Assembly (NCBI GenBank): GCA_014607495.2
Contig: CP053160.1
Coordinates: 8,184,001 to 8,248,000, forward strand
From: Carposina sasakii
Lineage: Eukaryota; Arthropoda; Insecta; Lepidoptera; Carposinidae
Length of the DNA stretch: 64,000 nucleotides
Direction: 5' to 3'
This document shows positions 22,665-32,269 of this stretch, piece by piece. A program made the position numbers and the translations under genes. Position 1 is the first letter of the stretch. Each line of letters begins with the position of its first letter. The notes beneath the pieces are model-generated. The model saw only the letters and a list, made by a program, of their open reading frames with translations, made no database searches and was not told the DNA's origin.

Positions 22665-23398
22665 ACAGTTAAATTGTGGAACTCTCTGCCTCACACCGTG
22701 AGAGATTGCCAAACTGTTGCTACATTTAAGAAAAGGTTAAAGAACCACTACCTCTCGCTTTAATAGAAATGAGTCTGTCTGTTATACTGGGTGTAAAAAG
22801 ACAACTTTGTTCTTTGACATCTCGTATTCTTTGTAACATCACGATCATTTTTTTCTATGGAAGCACCCCTAGGAAACCACTTGTTTCCAAGATATTGAGG
22901 TCCAAAGTTACATGAATATCAGCATTTTTTAAACACTTAACAAACATTTTTTTTAAAGACACCATATCAATATTTATAAATGTTAGTTTTGTAGGAACAT
23001 TTGTCAATCGAATACGTTGCTTGCAATAAAAAGAGATTTTTTATTTTATTTTTTCTTTTCCCAGGGTTGGTTCCATAGAAAAAAATGATCGTTACGTTAC
23101 AAAGAATACGAGGTATAAAAAAAACACCGTTGTCTTTTTACACCCTGTATATTTAATTATTAGATATTTATGTAGGTATATTTTATTAATTTTATTGATT
23201 ACATTAGGGTATCTATTTGTTAAATTCAAATTTTATTATGGATTCTGTGTACACGCATATCTACCTTTTATATTTAATTATCACCTTTCCCAAATGGTTT
23301 GCTGGAAGAAATCTCTTTCAGAGATAGCACGCCTTTGTACATTTTCTTTCATAATTCCTGTCTGTAAATATTTGTATGTGTACAATAAAGAATAAGAA
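22665..23398 (+). pseudogene. CR1-like LINE 3' end, split by a MITE
   Basis: Plus-strand translation of 22668-22763 gives a block typical of the extreme C-terminus of CR1-like reverse transcriptases (LWNSLP, VRDC, TFKKRLK, then a stop). After MITE C (22787-23147) the sequence continues to 'gtgtacaataaagaataag' near 23377-23395, a standard CR1-family 3' end in moths. That both parts belong to one copy is inference from order and orientation. Catalytic domains are missing. Confidence 0.6.
22787..23147. mobile_element. MITE family C
   Basis: TA-flanked inverted ends ('ctgggtgtaaaaagacaact' and 'ttgtctttttacaccctg'). A second inverted block further in ('attctttgtaacatcacgat' at left, 'gttacaaagaatacgag' at right) gives inverted repeats of about 100 bp. 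The interior includes 'gtccaaagtt' and 'atggaagca' words also seen in family A, so C and A may be related. Confidence 0.75.
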
Positions 23399-23399
23399 C

Positions 23400-23925
23400 T
23401 TAACTTCTTTGAAATACAAGACTAGGTAAGTAATAGGAGTTTTTCTTAAACAAAAACTTTTTTTCGGTAAATTTGAAAAACGGATGCAAGTATTTTCACG
23501 ATTTTAAGTGGTATTTTTTACTTCGCTAGAAGACTCCACGTTACCTACCTAGTCTCATGTTGTAATAACTTAAAAACAATACATAATTAAAACAAGTTTC
23601 ATCAAGATCTGTGGTAGCTTTTTGCGGACCCCGAGAAGCATCTACGACTTTGAAATGGATGATTCAAATTCGGTTACAAAATTTTCTCACCCCACTAAAA
23701 CCCGCTCAGACACCAAGATACGAGTACGTGAAATACAATAAAACGTTGTGTCTAGACAACATTACGATTCCTCGCATGTCGGTACCAGGGTACCAGCAGA
23801 TCATAATGTACGAAGAGGTCGTATATCAAACAGAATATATACTGTGTTCACAGGCTGTTGTTTTGGTAAACAATGCTAAACTTGGACAGTGTGATTAATT
23901 TCCAGTCAGAAAATACATGCAGTTT
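23400..23925. other. Intergenic; unexplained 95-codon open frame
   Basis: A 95-codon plus-strand frame (23611-23898) runs without recognisable motif or repeat match. It could be chance or a decayed element. I do not call a gene. Confidence 0.3.
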
Positions 23926-24083
23926 AGGGCTACATTTCATCGGACGGTCGTGGCAGCGTGACCAGCCGCCGCTACCAACCTATAGAGCTCTATGGTGACT
24001 GGTATATTTTTGGTCGCTCGACCAATTAGTAGTTTGGTAGCTTGTGGATGCCACGGTCGCATATAACGGTGAAATATAGTCCT
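23926..24083. mobile_element. Small palindromic element
   Basis: Ends 'agggctacatttcatc' and 'ggtgaaatatagtcct' are inverted with few mismatches. Interior words 'cggtcgtggca' and 'tgccacggtcg' continue the inversion. About 158 bp, single copy in the window. Confidence 0.6.
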
Positions 24084-24164
24084 TATTCAATGGTATTAGG
24101 CGGCAGTGTTATGAAATAATGTATGTTTTTAGGTAAGTATAAATATTATTTACGCAAATTTAAT

Positions 24165-24291
24165 TGATGTTTCTAAAATATCCAGAAAAATAAAGACGTG
24201 AATACAAGTCTAGAATTTTCCTAATAGATTCCTTATTATAGTAGGCTATTTTTATAGCATTTCGCAAATATACTTCTTTTGTTACATCCTG
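24165..24291 (+). mobile_element. MITE family B right-half fragment
   Basis: It ends 'cttttgttacatcctg-ta', with 'agtaggctatttttatagca' matching the family B right half. The left half is missing. Confidence 0.6.
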
Positions 24292-25799
24292 TATAAACAC
24301 TGTCATACCGTTCTCACTAACACTATCGCATGAGTTACTTATGGACACATTTTTCAGGTTTTCGGCCTAACATCAACGTATATTACCATAATGGCGGATA
24401 TAAATATTTATTTAGTTCGTAATCTGGGATAGGGTGAGAAATTGAGCTATTCTGGTGACAAAACTGTTTGTGTTACCAACCACCATAAAGTGTATGTTCT
24501 TTTATAGCTTTTTATAGCCCATATTTATAGCTTTTTCCGATCTAGATTGTATAATATGATAGCTATACATATCGGCTTTTTTGCGAAAGTAAAAAGATTT
24601 TACTGCTCACTAATCTTTAAATTAAACGTGCTAAATATTTAGTCTTTCAAAAGAAATAATGTGGGAACTTTTTCTACAATGAAGGATCTCATGGACCCTA
24701 TCCTTTTTATAATAATAGTGTATAGTGTTCACGCAAAACCTAGCGAATGGATTTTGATGAAAGTTGCCTGCTTTTTCTGTAAAATTCACATGAATAATGT
24801 CGCTGTAAAATCAGAATAATAAGCTATATCTTTACACATTCTTCATACGAGACAGTTTATTTATGATCCTCCTTACACTATGAAAAATTGCAGACACAGC
24901 TTTCAACTTAAAGAAATTCACCAGTATAATCCACCATTGAAGAGTCTGACACATATTCTATCGCTTCATTACAATTCATCAAACGTATCACATGCTCATC
25001 TCACGATACTATTTGCCTTTCGGTATGAATATTAATATACGGTTGTTAGGCTTGTTCTACGCATTCGACGAATACAGCCCCTAATTTTCTGCGGATATCG
25101 GATGTATAGTTATTATTTTCCTGATTTGGATCGGGGAGAATATATCGTAATTTTCATTTCCATTTATTTAAATGAAGTTAAGGTCTGTAGTAGTAGGACT
25201 CGGTTTAGTAGTTTTTGCGAGAAGGGGTAACACACAAATTAACATGCTATCGAATTAATAATATAAGTTGAGTCACTTGTAGAAAGCCGTTACTAAAATA
25301 TAAGTTTCGAAGAGTGTGTATATTAATTACATGTATACGTACATGACTAAAAACAAGCGATATTAAAGAGACTGCCTGATAAATAATCATGCTTGGCTAT
25401 ATATTAAAGTTAACTTAAGGCAAAATATGCAGGAGCTATTTTATCAATTATGTTTTCATGATATACCCATATTTATGCAAATAAATGATTTGAATCTGAA
25501 TCATAGCTTTATATTGTGTAGTTTTCCTTTGGCATCACGCCCAAGGATTGCGAATATGTAGAGCCAGCATACGGAATTTGCCCAAAATGATCGGATATCC
25601 GCTTTTACTTTGACCTTTACTAGGGACACCGGCCTCGAACTTTCCAATTTATTACACCATTTACGGATCCGAATATAATAAACTTAAATGTGGAGTTGAA
25701 AGGTACGAGTAGATCGGACAATTTTAATAAATTTACGAAACTTTAGTTGTTTTTCACTTACGAGAAATGAAAATCATATTTATGGTTATTTTCTTTTAG
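24292..25799. other. Intergenic, nothing recognised
   Basis: About 1.5 kb of AT-rich sequence without a domain-bearing frame, splice-bounded open frame or matched repeat. Confidence 0.4.
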
Positions 25800-25885
25800 G
25801 TTATATTGTGTCCCATACTGAGGTGGGCCTTTACTAGAACACATCAGCTGCATCTCCTTCCGTATATATATCGTATGACGTAGGT
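25800..25885 (+). repeat. Repeat K, part left of the Jockey insertion
   Basis: 'cacatcagctgcatctcctt' is repeat K as at 22.2 kb. Its continuation ('gagttgattatggaactcgg') resumes at 30339 on the other side of the LINE. The last ten bases (25876-25885, TGACGTAGGT) are the left copy of the target duplication. Confidence 0.65.
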
Positions 25886-25903
25886 TTTTTTTTTTTTTTT
25901 TTT
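25886..25903 (-). other. Poly(A) tail of the Jockey element
   Basis: An uninterrupted run of 18 T on the plus strand lies directly inside the left target duplication. It marks the 3' end of the minus-strand transcript that was copied. Confidence 0.9.
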
Positions 25904-26114
25904 CTTAATGTATTATCCGTGACGAACAGATAATTCATTAAAATTACAATCTAGCCTAATTAGACTAATAAGTAATTTTTATCTAACTTAAATTGCTAAA
26001 CCGTGTAAAACTAAGAACGTGTCCATCGGCACTTTTCTTATTGTCACTATTAAGGGGAAGTCACTTTGTTCATGTGTTCTTTAAAATTAGCACCCACTGC
26101 ACTATATCACTAAT
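25904..26114 (-). other. 3' untranslated region of the Jockey element
   Basis: About 210 non-coding bases lie between the ORF2 stop and the tail. I see no classic AATAAA close to the end. Confidence 0.7.
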
Positions 26115-28775
26115 TTAATGCACTAACTCAAAAGGTTTTGTCCTTTTAAGCCTCCTGACTATGTCCGTGTTGTCAAGAAGCTGGATAGCCTCGACATTCA
26201 CATGCTGGTGAAGCCTTTTTTCGTGAGCTTCTGCGTATTTTTTTATAACTTTTACGACCATGTCCACTTTGAGGTCCCGATGGAGGTCGTCATTCCTTAC
26301 ATACCAGGGCGCGTTTACAATGCCCCGAAGTACATTATTTTGAAATCTTTGTATCATCAGTGTATTGCTTTTTTTGGTACAGCCCCAAAGCTGAATACCA
26401 TAAGTCCATACAGGCATAAGGACTTGTTTGTATAAAAGTAGTTTGTTGTGTACCGATAACGAAGAATACTTCCCAAGTAACCAGTACATCTTCCTATAGC
26501 GAAGCTGCAACTCGTCGCGTTTCTTTTTGACGTGGGCTTTCCAGCGAAGCTTTGCGTCCAGAGTCATGCCCAAATACTTGGCTGTGTTTTCGTATGGTAT
26601 TATTTTGCCATTTATTAATACTGGATGATAATTAAATCTCTTGTTTGTAAAGTCTATATGAACGGATTTGGATTCATTTAACTTTATTCGCCATTTTTTT
26701 GTCCACTGGAACAAGGTGTTGATGGCAGTTTGCACTTTTTCCACTGCTTCCGCATGAGTATTCGCCGTAGCCATTATAGCTGTGTCATCTGCGAATGTAG
26801 CAATGGTGCTGTTTTCTAAATGTGGGATATCACAGGTATATAGTAGATACAGGACCGGACCCAAAACACTACCTTGTGGTACTCCAGCTTTTATATGCTT
26901 TAGTTCTGAATGTGCATCGTCTTGTCTTACTCGAAACATTCTTTGTGTTAAATAAGACTCCAAGATTTTTGCGAATTGCTTTGGTAGCATTGTTTTCAAC
27001 TTATGCATAAGTCCTATATGCCATACTTTATCGAATGCCTGCGCTACGTCCAAGAACACCGTGGAACAGACCTTCTTTTCTTCTAGGGTTTTTTCTATTA
27101 GACTAGTTATTCTATGAACTTGATCTATAGTAGAGTGCTTTTTCCTAAAACCAAATTGATAATCAGGGATCAGGTTTCTCTCTTCTAGAATAGGCTTTAA
27201 GCGTCTTAGAAATAACTTCTCAAATAATTTTGATAGAATGGGTAACAAGGAAATTGGTCTATATGATGCGGTTTCATGGGGGGGTTTTCCGGGCTTTGGC
27301 AACATAATAACTTCAGCAACTTTCCATACGTCAGGCACGTGTTTAAGTCTAAACGTTGCATTGATGAGGTTAGTAAGTTTTACTATGGCTTTTCGTGAAA
27401 GATGTCGAAGGACTTCACCAGTAATTAGGTCATAGCCAGGAGATTTCTTCCGGTTCAGATATTTAATTTCGATTTGGACTTCTCTTGGTGTGACAAGTCT
27501 TATTTCTAGTTCATCATTAGATGTTTCCTCTAGCTCCAGGGCTTCTATGTTTTCATAATTCGGTTGAAAAATATCTTCTAAATGCTCTGCAAATCTTTCT
27601 GCTTTCTGTTCACTGTTCATTGCCCACTGACCATCGGCTTTTTTAATCGGAGGGGTCTGTATTATAGGTTTTTTTAGTCCTTTTGTCGCTTTCCACAAGG
27701 AATAATCTGTAGTGCGATCACTTGTGAGTTCTTGAAGATAACTTTTCATATTTTCATCATGAAAATTCTGAATAGTCCGCCTTAGTCTTTTCGTGAGATT
27801 ATTTAGCTTACTTTTATCTGCCGGGAATCTTGTTTGTTGCCATTCCCGTCTCTGCTTTCTTTTTTGTGCTATAAGTTTTCTTATATATGTTGGATAGCAG
27901 TTATTTTTAGTCCTTCTTTTGCTCTGAGGTGTATTTTTCCACGCACATTGTTGAATATCTGTGACAAATTTTCTTACATCTAGATCTAACTGCTGTGTGG
28001 TTTTCAGAGGGACTTTGAGATCGATTACAGTATCTAAATCTAATTTAAAGCTTTCCCAATCTGTGTTTTTATTGACAAGAGTAGGGCTACTTTTCTTCCT
28101 TATAATAGTCTCACTAAAAGTTAGTGTTATTGGTGAGTGGTCTGAATTCATATCATAGCCTTCCTTGATGTGGATGTAGTTAGATGATATGTTTTTGTGG
28201 ATAAAAAAGTCTATCAGGTCCGGTTTTCTGTTCCGATCAGTTGGCCAATATGTAGGCTTTCCTGTTGATATAACATTACATTTCATATCACGCAGTGCAA
28301 CAAGTAATTCTTTACCTTTTGGGTTATTTAGTCTTGAACCCCAGTAGGTGTTCTTCGCATTGAAATCTCCTCCAAGAATAAATCTATTACCTAAATTCTG
28401 CATAAAATTTTTATATCTATCTGACTTTATTTTATGTCTCGGTGGACAGTATATGGATGAGATAGTGAAAGAAAGACGTTTAGTTCTTATACATACGGCC
28501 ATAGCCTGTATATCCTCTTCTTCATATCTAAATTGCTCATAATGGCAGATGTTTTCTTTTATAATTACTGTGCTACCTCCTCTTGCAGTATTATTGGGAT
28601 GTAGGGCATGATAAGCTTTGTAGCCTTTTATTTTGATGTAAGATTCTCTAGTGAAGTGTGACTCAGATATAAGGCACACATCAATATTTTCCATATTTAG
28701 GACCACCTCTAACTCGTTTTTATGATTACAGAGCCCATTTGCATTCCATGCCATAATATTTAGTGTGTTAGACAT
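26115..28775 (-). CDS. Jockey ORF2: APE endonuclease and reverse transcriptase (886 aa)
   Basis: This protein nicks genomic DNA and copies the element RNA at the nick. The N-terminal APE-type endonuclease (about residues 1-225) shows the WNANG strand, SESHF near 38, GGDFNAKN at about 134-141 and SDHSP at about 210, the usual metal and catalytic positions. Reverse transcriptase (about 450-720) shows YRPISLLP, DVAQAFDKVWH at about 573, GVPQGSVLGP and the FADD catalytic box at about 662. The C-terminal tail has LLYKQVLMPVWTYG and LWG blocks common in Jockey-clade proteins. There is no RNase H domain, and the length is normal. The start is the ATG overlapping the ORF1 stop (TAATG), which favours reinitiation. 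No internal stop or missing catalytic residue was seen, so this copy may be active. Confidence 0.95.
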   Translation of the reverse strand: MSNTLNIMAWNANGLCNHKNELEVVLNMENIDVCLISESHFTRESYIKIKGYKAYHALHPNNTARGGSTVIIKENICHYEQFRYEEEDIQAMAVCIRTKRLSFTISSIYCPPRHKIKSDRYKNFMQNLGNRFILGGDFNAKNTYWGSRLNNPKGKELLVALRDMKCNVISTGKPTYWPTDRNRKPDLIDFFIHKNISSNYIHIKEGYDMNSDHSPITLTFSETIIRKKSSPTLVNKNTDWESFKLDLDTVIDLKVPLKTTQQLDLDVRKFVTDIQQCAWKNTPQSKRRTKNNCYPTYIRKLIAQKRKQRREWQQTRFPADKSKLNNLTKRLRRTIQNFHDENMKSYLQELTSDRTTDYSLWKATKGLKKPIIQTPPIKKADGQWAMNSEQKAERFAEHLEDIFQPNYENIEALELEETSNDELEIRLVTPREVQIEIKYLNRKKSPGYDLITGEVLRHLSRKAIVKLTNLINATFRLKHVPDVWKVAEVIMLPKPGKPPHETASYRPISLLPILSKLFEKLFLRRLKPILEERNLIPDYQFGFRKKHSTIDQVHRITSLIEKTLEEKKVCSTVFLDVAQAFDKVWHIGLMHKLKTMLPKQFAKILESYLTQRMFRVRQDDAHSELKHIKAGVPQGSVLGPVLYLLYTCDIPHLENSTIATFADDTAIMATANTHAEAVEKVQTAINTLFQWTKKWRIKLNESKSVHIDFTNKRFNYHPVLINGKIIPYENTAKYLGMTLDAKLRWKAHVKKKRDELQLRYRKMYWLLGKYSSLSVHNKLLLYKQVLMPVWTYGIQLWGCTKKSNTLMIQRFQNNVLRGIVNAPWYVRNDDLHRDLKVDMVVKVIKKYAEAHEKRLHQHVNVEAIQLLDNTDIVRRLKRTKPFELVH

Positions 28776-28777
28776 TA
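28773..28777 (-). promoter_or_regulatory. TAATG stop-start overlap between ORF1 and ORF2
   Basis: On the minus strand the ORF1 stop TAA shares its last A with the ORF2 ATG. Such overlaps allow translation termination followed by reinitiation, giving low ORF2 relative to ORF1. The mechanism is inferred from known LINEs with this layout, not shown here. Confidence 0.8.
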
Positions 28778-30115
28778 TTTTTGCTTTGGAGCAGCTTTAT
28801 TTGTGGCGCTGCTTTCAAGTTTCATTAAGCGTTCATCAAACGATGTTAAAAGACCCAGGATTTTATTAATTTTATCGTCTATACTTATATTTGTAAGATT
28901 TGATTGTTGTGACTGTGTGGCTGTTGTAATTTGTTTAACTCCTTTTGTCTTTTGGGCAAAAGTTACAGTTTTACTTACATGACTATTCTCATAACTTTTC
29001 TTAGCGTTATGATTATTTTTTGGAGCTGTAGTGGTTGATGGTGGTTTCACGTTTTTTTTCATAGTGTTGTTTTTCATATTCTGAAGCTCTTTGGCTACAA
29101 CACAGCCTCTGTAACTGGCTGGGTGAGGCTCGCCACAGTGGATACACTTTGGTTGCACTTCTGCTGGTTTCTTACAATCTCTCGTAAGATGTTTTCCCGT
29201 GCATTTCACACATCTAGGTTCTTTTGCACAGTATTTTTGTGTGTGGCCATATGCTTGACACCGTTTACATTGCGGTATCAATTTGGATGTTTTTATTGGC
29301 TGTATTTCGACCTTGCAACCCAATATAGATTTGATATTATATATTTTGTTTATGTCCTCGTCTTTTCCGAACGCGAGCATAAACATGTTGAGACATTCTT
29401 TAGTTTTCCAGCTTAGCTTGTTAACAGCTTCCTGGATTTTGAAGCCTCTGGATGTCAAATCCTCAACTATTCTCTCTGGCAAGCATGAAGAATGCAGGTT
29501 TTTCGCCATTACCCTAATTGGCCTATCTTGCTTATTTTCATATGAGTGCCATAGACATTTTTTTTGTAGCAGCAGTTCAGTAATGGCTCTATACGAGTCG
29601 TCGTTGTTTGCGTTTATCTTAACGCTGTTACCATTCATCATTTTAATAATAAATGATTCTTTTTGTTGTGTTGTTAAAAGAAGATCATAAAACTGTTGAT
29701 AATTCATGACATTTTCAACAACTATGGGCGGAGGTGATGGTACTTTTTTCACTATGGGTTGTTTAATTTGTTTTTCGCCAGAATTTTCCAGCTGCTGTTG
29801 AGGGGAAAGTGATTGATTGAGTTTTCTTTTCTTTCTGCTTTTTACTCGCACCCACTCAGTTTCTTTAGCAAGTTCCTCTTCGTCGGTCTCATACCTGACT
29901 GCGGAGGAAGATGCCTGGGATTCGTCACTTTGTTTTTTTGGAGCGGTTTGTTCCTGAACGACATTCAACTGTTGTTGTAGTTTTATAACTTGACCTTCAA
30001 GGTCATGAACTAGGCGTTCCAGATCAGTTCGAGCTGCCAATTGTTCCATATACAATTTATATAGCAATTCTTCCGTTGGAGTTGTAATATTTATTTTAGT
30101 TTCAGTTGAAGCCAT
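28775..30115 (-). CDS. Jockey ORF1: gag-like zinc-knuckle protein (446 aa)
   Basis: This is the RNA-binding partner of ORF2, expected to package the element RNA and bring it to chromatin. Residues about 10-60 are heptad-like and rich in L, Q and E (a likely coiled coil). A charged, Gln/Ser-rich linker follows, with a basic RKKRK patch near 95. Three cysteine-histidine knuckles lie at about residues 283-345: CKRCQAYGHTQKYC, CVKCTGKHLTRDC and a more divergent CIHCGEPHPASYRGC. The C-terminal tail is basic and low in complexity. The stop overlaps the ORF2 start. The chosen ATG is the first in the frame after a ~214-bp leader. Low-complexity linkers and rapid divergence are normal for this protein. 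Confidence 0.9.
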   Translation of the reverse strand: MASTETKINITTPTEELLYKLYMEQLAARTDLERLVHDLEGQVIKLQQQLNVVQEQTAPKKQSDESQASSSAVRYETDEEELAKETEWVRVKSRKKRKLNQSLSPQQQLENSGEKQIKQPIVKKVPSPPPIVVENVMNYQQFYDLLLTTQQKESFIIKMMNGNSVKINANNDDSYRAITELLLQKKCLWHSYENKQDRPIRVMAKNLHSSCLPERIVEDLTSRGFKIQEAVNKLSWKTKECLNMFMLAFGKDEDINKIYNIKSILGCKVEIQPIKTSKLIPQCKRCQAYGHTQKYCAKEPRCVKCTGKHLTRDCKKPAEVQPKCIHCGEPHPASYRGCVVAKELQNMKNNTMKKNVKPPSTTTAPKNNHNAKKSYENSHVSKTVTFAQKTKGVKQITTATQSQQSNLTNISIDDKINKILGLLTSFDERLMKLESSATNKAAPKQK

Positions 30116-30297
30116 TATAATTACTTTAAAGAGCTTCGCCTTAATAATTGTTTATGTTAGATCACACACACTGAATAAACATGATTCACTTTCGATATCT
30201 GGGTCATCGCGGTGACCGTGAATGGCTTGACGCGCGGATAGGCTGCAGCGTCAGCGCCTTTACGCGGGCACGTATTAGCTCGATAGCGTTAGCAAAA

Positions 30298-30331
30298 CGA
30301 CCGTTCTAAGCAAAAGACAATCGATCACTGA
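30298..30331 (-). promoter_or_regulatory. Candidate Inr and DPE internal promoter of the Jockey element
   Basis: At the 5' junction the minus strand reads TCAGTG (initiator-like). If its A (30329) is +1, GGTCG lies exactly at +28 to +32 (30302-30298) and fits the DPE consensus RGWYV. TATA-less Inr/DPE promoters are established for Jockey-clade elements of flies. Here the T and C of the initiator fall in the target duplication, so part of the match is host-derived. Confidence 0.55.
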
Positions 30332-30375
30332 CGTAGGTAAGAGTTGATTATGGAACTCGGGCATTCTCTTAGTTG
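30330..30375 (+). repeat. Repeat K, part right of the Jockey insertion
   Basis: After the right target duplication the sequence 'aagagttgattatggaactc', then 'gggcattctctt', continues repeat K. The same order ('gagtcgactaag...') is seen uninterrupted near 22.2 kb and inverted at 43.9-44.0 kb. Confidence 0.6.
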
Positions 30376-30427
30376 CTAAACGTAAATATAATTTACATAG
30401 AAGATTCATACAAATATATACAAACAT

Positions 30428-30745
30428 CGTGGACGCCCGCGACTCCGTCCGCGTGCAGTACACAAAAAAACAAAATGTCGAAATTATCCGGGATAAAAAC
30501 ATTTTCTCGGGATAAAAAGTAGCCTATATGTTAAGTGGGACCTGTCACAATATATTCTTGAAAACTGCATCGAAATCGGTTCAGCCGTTTCTGAGATTAT
30601 CGTGCACAAACGCACAGACAAAAATTTTAAAAATCATTATTTTGGCGTTAAGAAAGGTCTCCTATAATATTTTTTCTCATATATCTTCCATGTACAGACA
30701 GCGATCCGTTACATTTTTATTATATGTATAGATAGATATAGATAA
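30428..30745 (-). mobile_element. RTE-type LINE tail, copy 2
   Basis: 'cgtggacgcccgcgactccg' opens a ~310-bp stretch matching 20178-20490, including 'ccgggataaaaacatttt' and 'gtgcacaaacgcacagac'. No protein-coding region remains. Confidence 0.65.
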
Positions 30746-30984
30746 AGTCACGCTCATTGACTATTATTTACTAACCTAACCTAACTGGTGAAAAGTGGGT
30801 GTGTGATTTGCTTTTGCTCTTTGGAGGATCCCGTGGTAAAGGGTGAGCTTACCGCCCCTTTTCGGACACAAATAGAATAATCTAGCGACTGGTAACGAAT
30901 CCAATAGAAAATGTTTTCGTGTCATTCTAGTTTAGGTATTTAGTTATAGCATATGAAAAAAAAAAAGAGATGGTATAATTCGTC
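30746..30984. other. Intergenic, nothing recognised
   Basis: No gene or matched repeat. Confidence 0.3.
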
Positions 30985-31075
30985 ATCCGAGTGAAGTGAC
31001 CAGATAGCTCAGTTGGTAGAGCGATGCACGGAATGCGAGTAGTCGTGAGTTCAAATCTCACTCGAGTGAAAAAAA
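30985..31075 (+). mobile_element. tRNA-like repeat, family S3, copy in plus orientation
   Basis: 'gaccagatagctcagttggt' (A box) and 'gagttcaaatctcac' (B box) sit between the S3-specific left flank 'aattcgtcatccgagtga' and an A-run. The acceptor halves do not pair well, so it is not a functional tRNA. Confidence 0.65.
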
Positions 31076-31199
31076 AATCATTTTGTTATTAATATTTTAT
31101 ACTCGTAAGTAAGCTATCTAGCGCCAGAACCTCGCTTGTGTTCGGTAATATCTACCATTTGCCTAATGTACGCTCCTCTTTATTTTGTTTTCGGATACT

Positions 31200-31489
31200 G
31201 ATGTGGGTAAACGCAGACTGCCGGTGTAGTAACATTATGATACTACTCGCACTCGTATATGTTCGGATGTGCTGACCGCGGTCGCCAGTCGCTCGCACTC
31301 GCAAATCGACCAGCCAACACTATGTTCGCGTCACTATATTCGCGACCGCGACTTCGCGTTTGCCATGCACCCTCGACCTACCTGCACAAGACGGATACAC
31401 AACCCTTAATTCGACAACTGAGAAGGCGATTACCACGACACCAGGGCCCTGGAAGCAGTTGTAGCCAGCACAGGATGACGAAGGTGAGT
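31200..31489 (+). other. Possible host first exon with splice donor
   Basis: This block is clearly richer in GC and CpG than its surroundings and does not match other repeats in the window. A frame is open from ATG 31259 for 75 codons. It ends, in the same frame, at ATGACGAAG followed by GTGAGT (31484-31489), a consensus splice donor. It could be a 5' exon of a gene continuing to the right, or chance. No domain is recognisable and no acceptor partner can be named. Confidence 0.25.
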
Positions 31490-32004
31490 GGTGTTATAAG
31501 TTACTACCTGCATTAGTGAGGCGACCCACATAGGTTCCGAGAATTGTTTCCCGTAGCTAATTAGCCCAATTCACTCTTATTTTAATTATTATACAGTCCA
31601 CTTTCATTTTATTCGTCTATAAATTCCTGCGACCTTTCTTTATCTAGGTACGAGTATCTTCCTATGACTTGTAGGAAATTTCCCTAAAACTTGTATGTAC
31701 GAGTATCAAAACAGATACATTTTCACAACTGCTTGAAATAAAACGATCTGTACCGTCGTATCGTTACTTCGAACAATAAAAATGTTATTTATTTCCTAGC
31801 AGTTCTCAGTTCATATAAGTTGGGAAAACTTGGGAAAAGTTGAAAGTTATTATTTCTGACTCGTAGATGGTTTTCAAGTTGTTTTTGTTATCTTTCAAAT
31901 TGAAACTTATGCTATATTATGGATGTATCAAAACTTTATGATTTAATTTTTATGTAGGTACTAGGTATTAATCTTAGGCCATAAATAATTTATAAGTATA
32001 TTAC
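31490..32004. other. Intergenic or intron-like, nothing recognised
   Basis: No repeat or gene matched. Confidence 0.35.
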
Positions 32005-32255
32005 ATTGATAAAATTATTAATAATGAAAATGGAAAAAATTCTTCACCCGAGTGGGAATCGAACCCACGACCACTGGAAACCGTGCCAGCCGCTATAACC
32101 ACTAAGCCACCGGGTCAATTACTCGGATGACAAATTTTACCATCTCTTTTCTAAATTACATATTGGCAACGTTATTCTTCATCCCGATAGCTATACACTA
32201 GCCAAATCTCGGCAAACAAAGCTGAATCCCTCAGCACAATGTTTAAAGATGAAAC
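32005..32255 (-). mobile_element. tRNA-like repeat, family S3
   Basis: 'attcttcacccgagtgggaa' and 'accgggtcaattactcgga' flank the tRNA-like block, read on the minus strand. The body to about 32250 ('gccaaatctcggcaaacaaa', 'gctgaatccctcagcacaat') matches 6408-6640, so the repeat unit is longer than the tRNA-like core. Confidence 0.7.
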
Positions 32256-32269
32256 GATCAACCATATCC

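Larger units (their letters stand above)
25886..30329 (-). mobile_element. Full-length Jockey-clade non-LTR retrotransposon
   Basis: This autonomous LINE reads right to left. It has a ~214-bp 5' leader, ORF1, ORF2, a ~210-bp 3' UTR and a poly(A) tail (T run at 25886-25903 on the plus strand). It is bracketed by TGACGTAGGT (25876-25885 and 30329-30338), the expected short target duplication of target-primed reverse transcription; one or two junction bases are ambiguous. Both ORFs are open and the ORF2 catalytic motifs are intact, so the copy looks young and possibly competent. Jockey assignment rests on the two-ORF layout, three CCHC-type knuckles in ORF1, APE-RT without RNase H and the poly(A) tail. 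The exact family is unknown. Confidence 0.93.

Noticed and set aside
23611..23898. 95-codon frame as an exon
   Set aside because: No splice-site framing, no recognisable domain and no repeated copy; left as unexplained.
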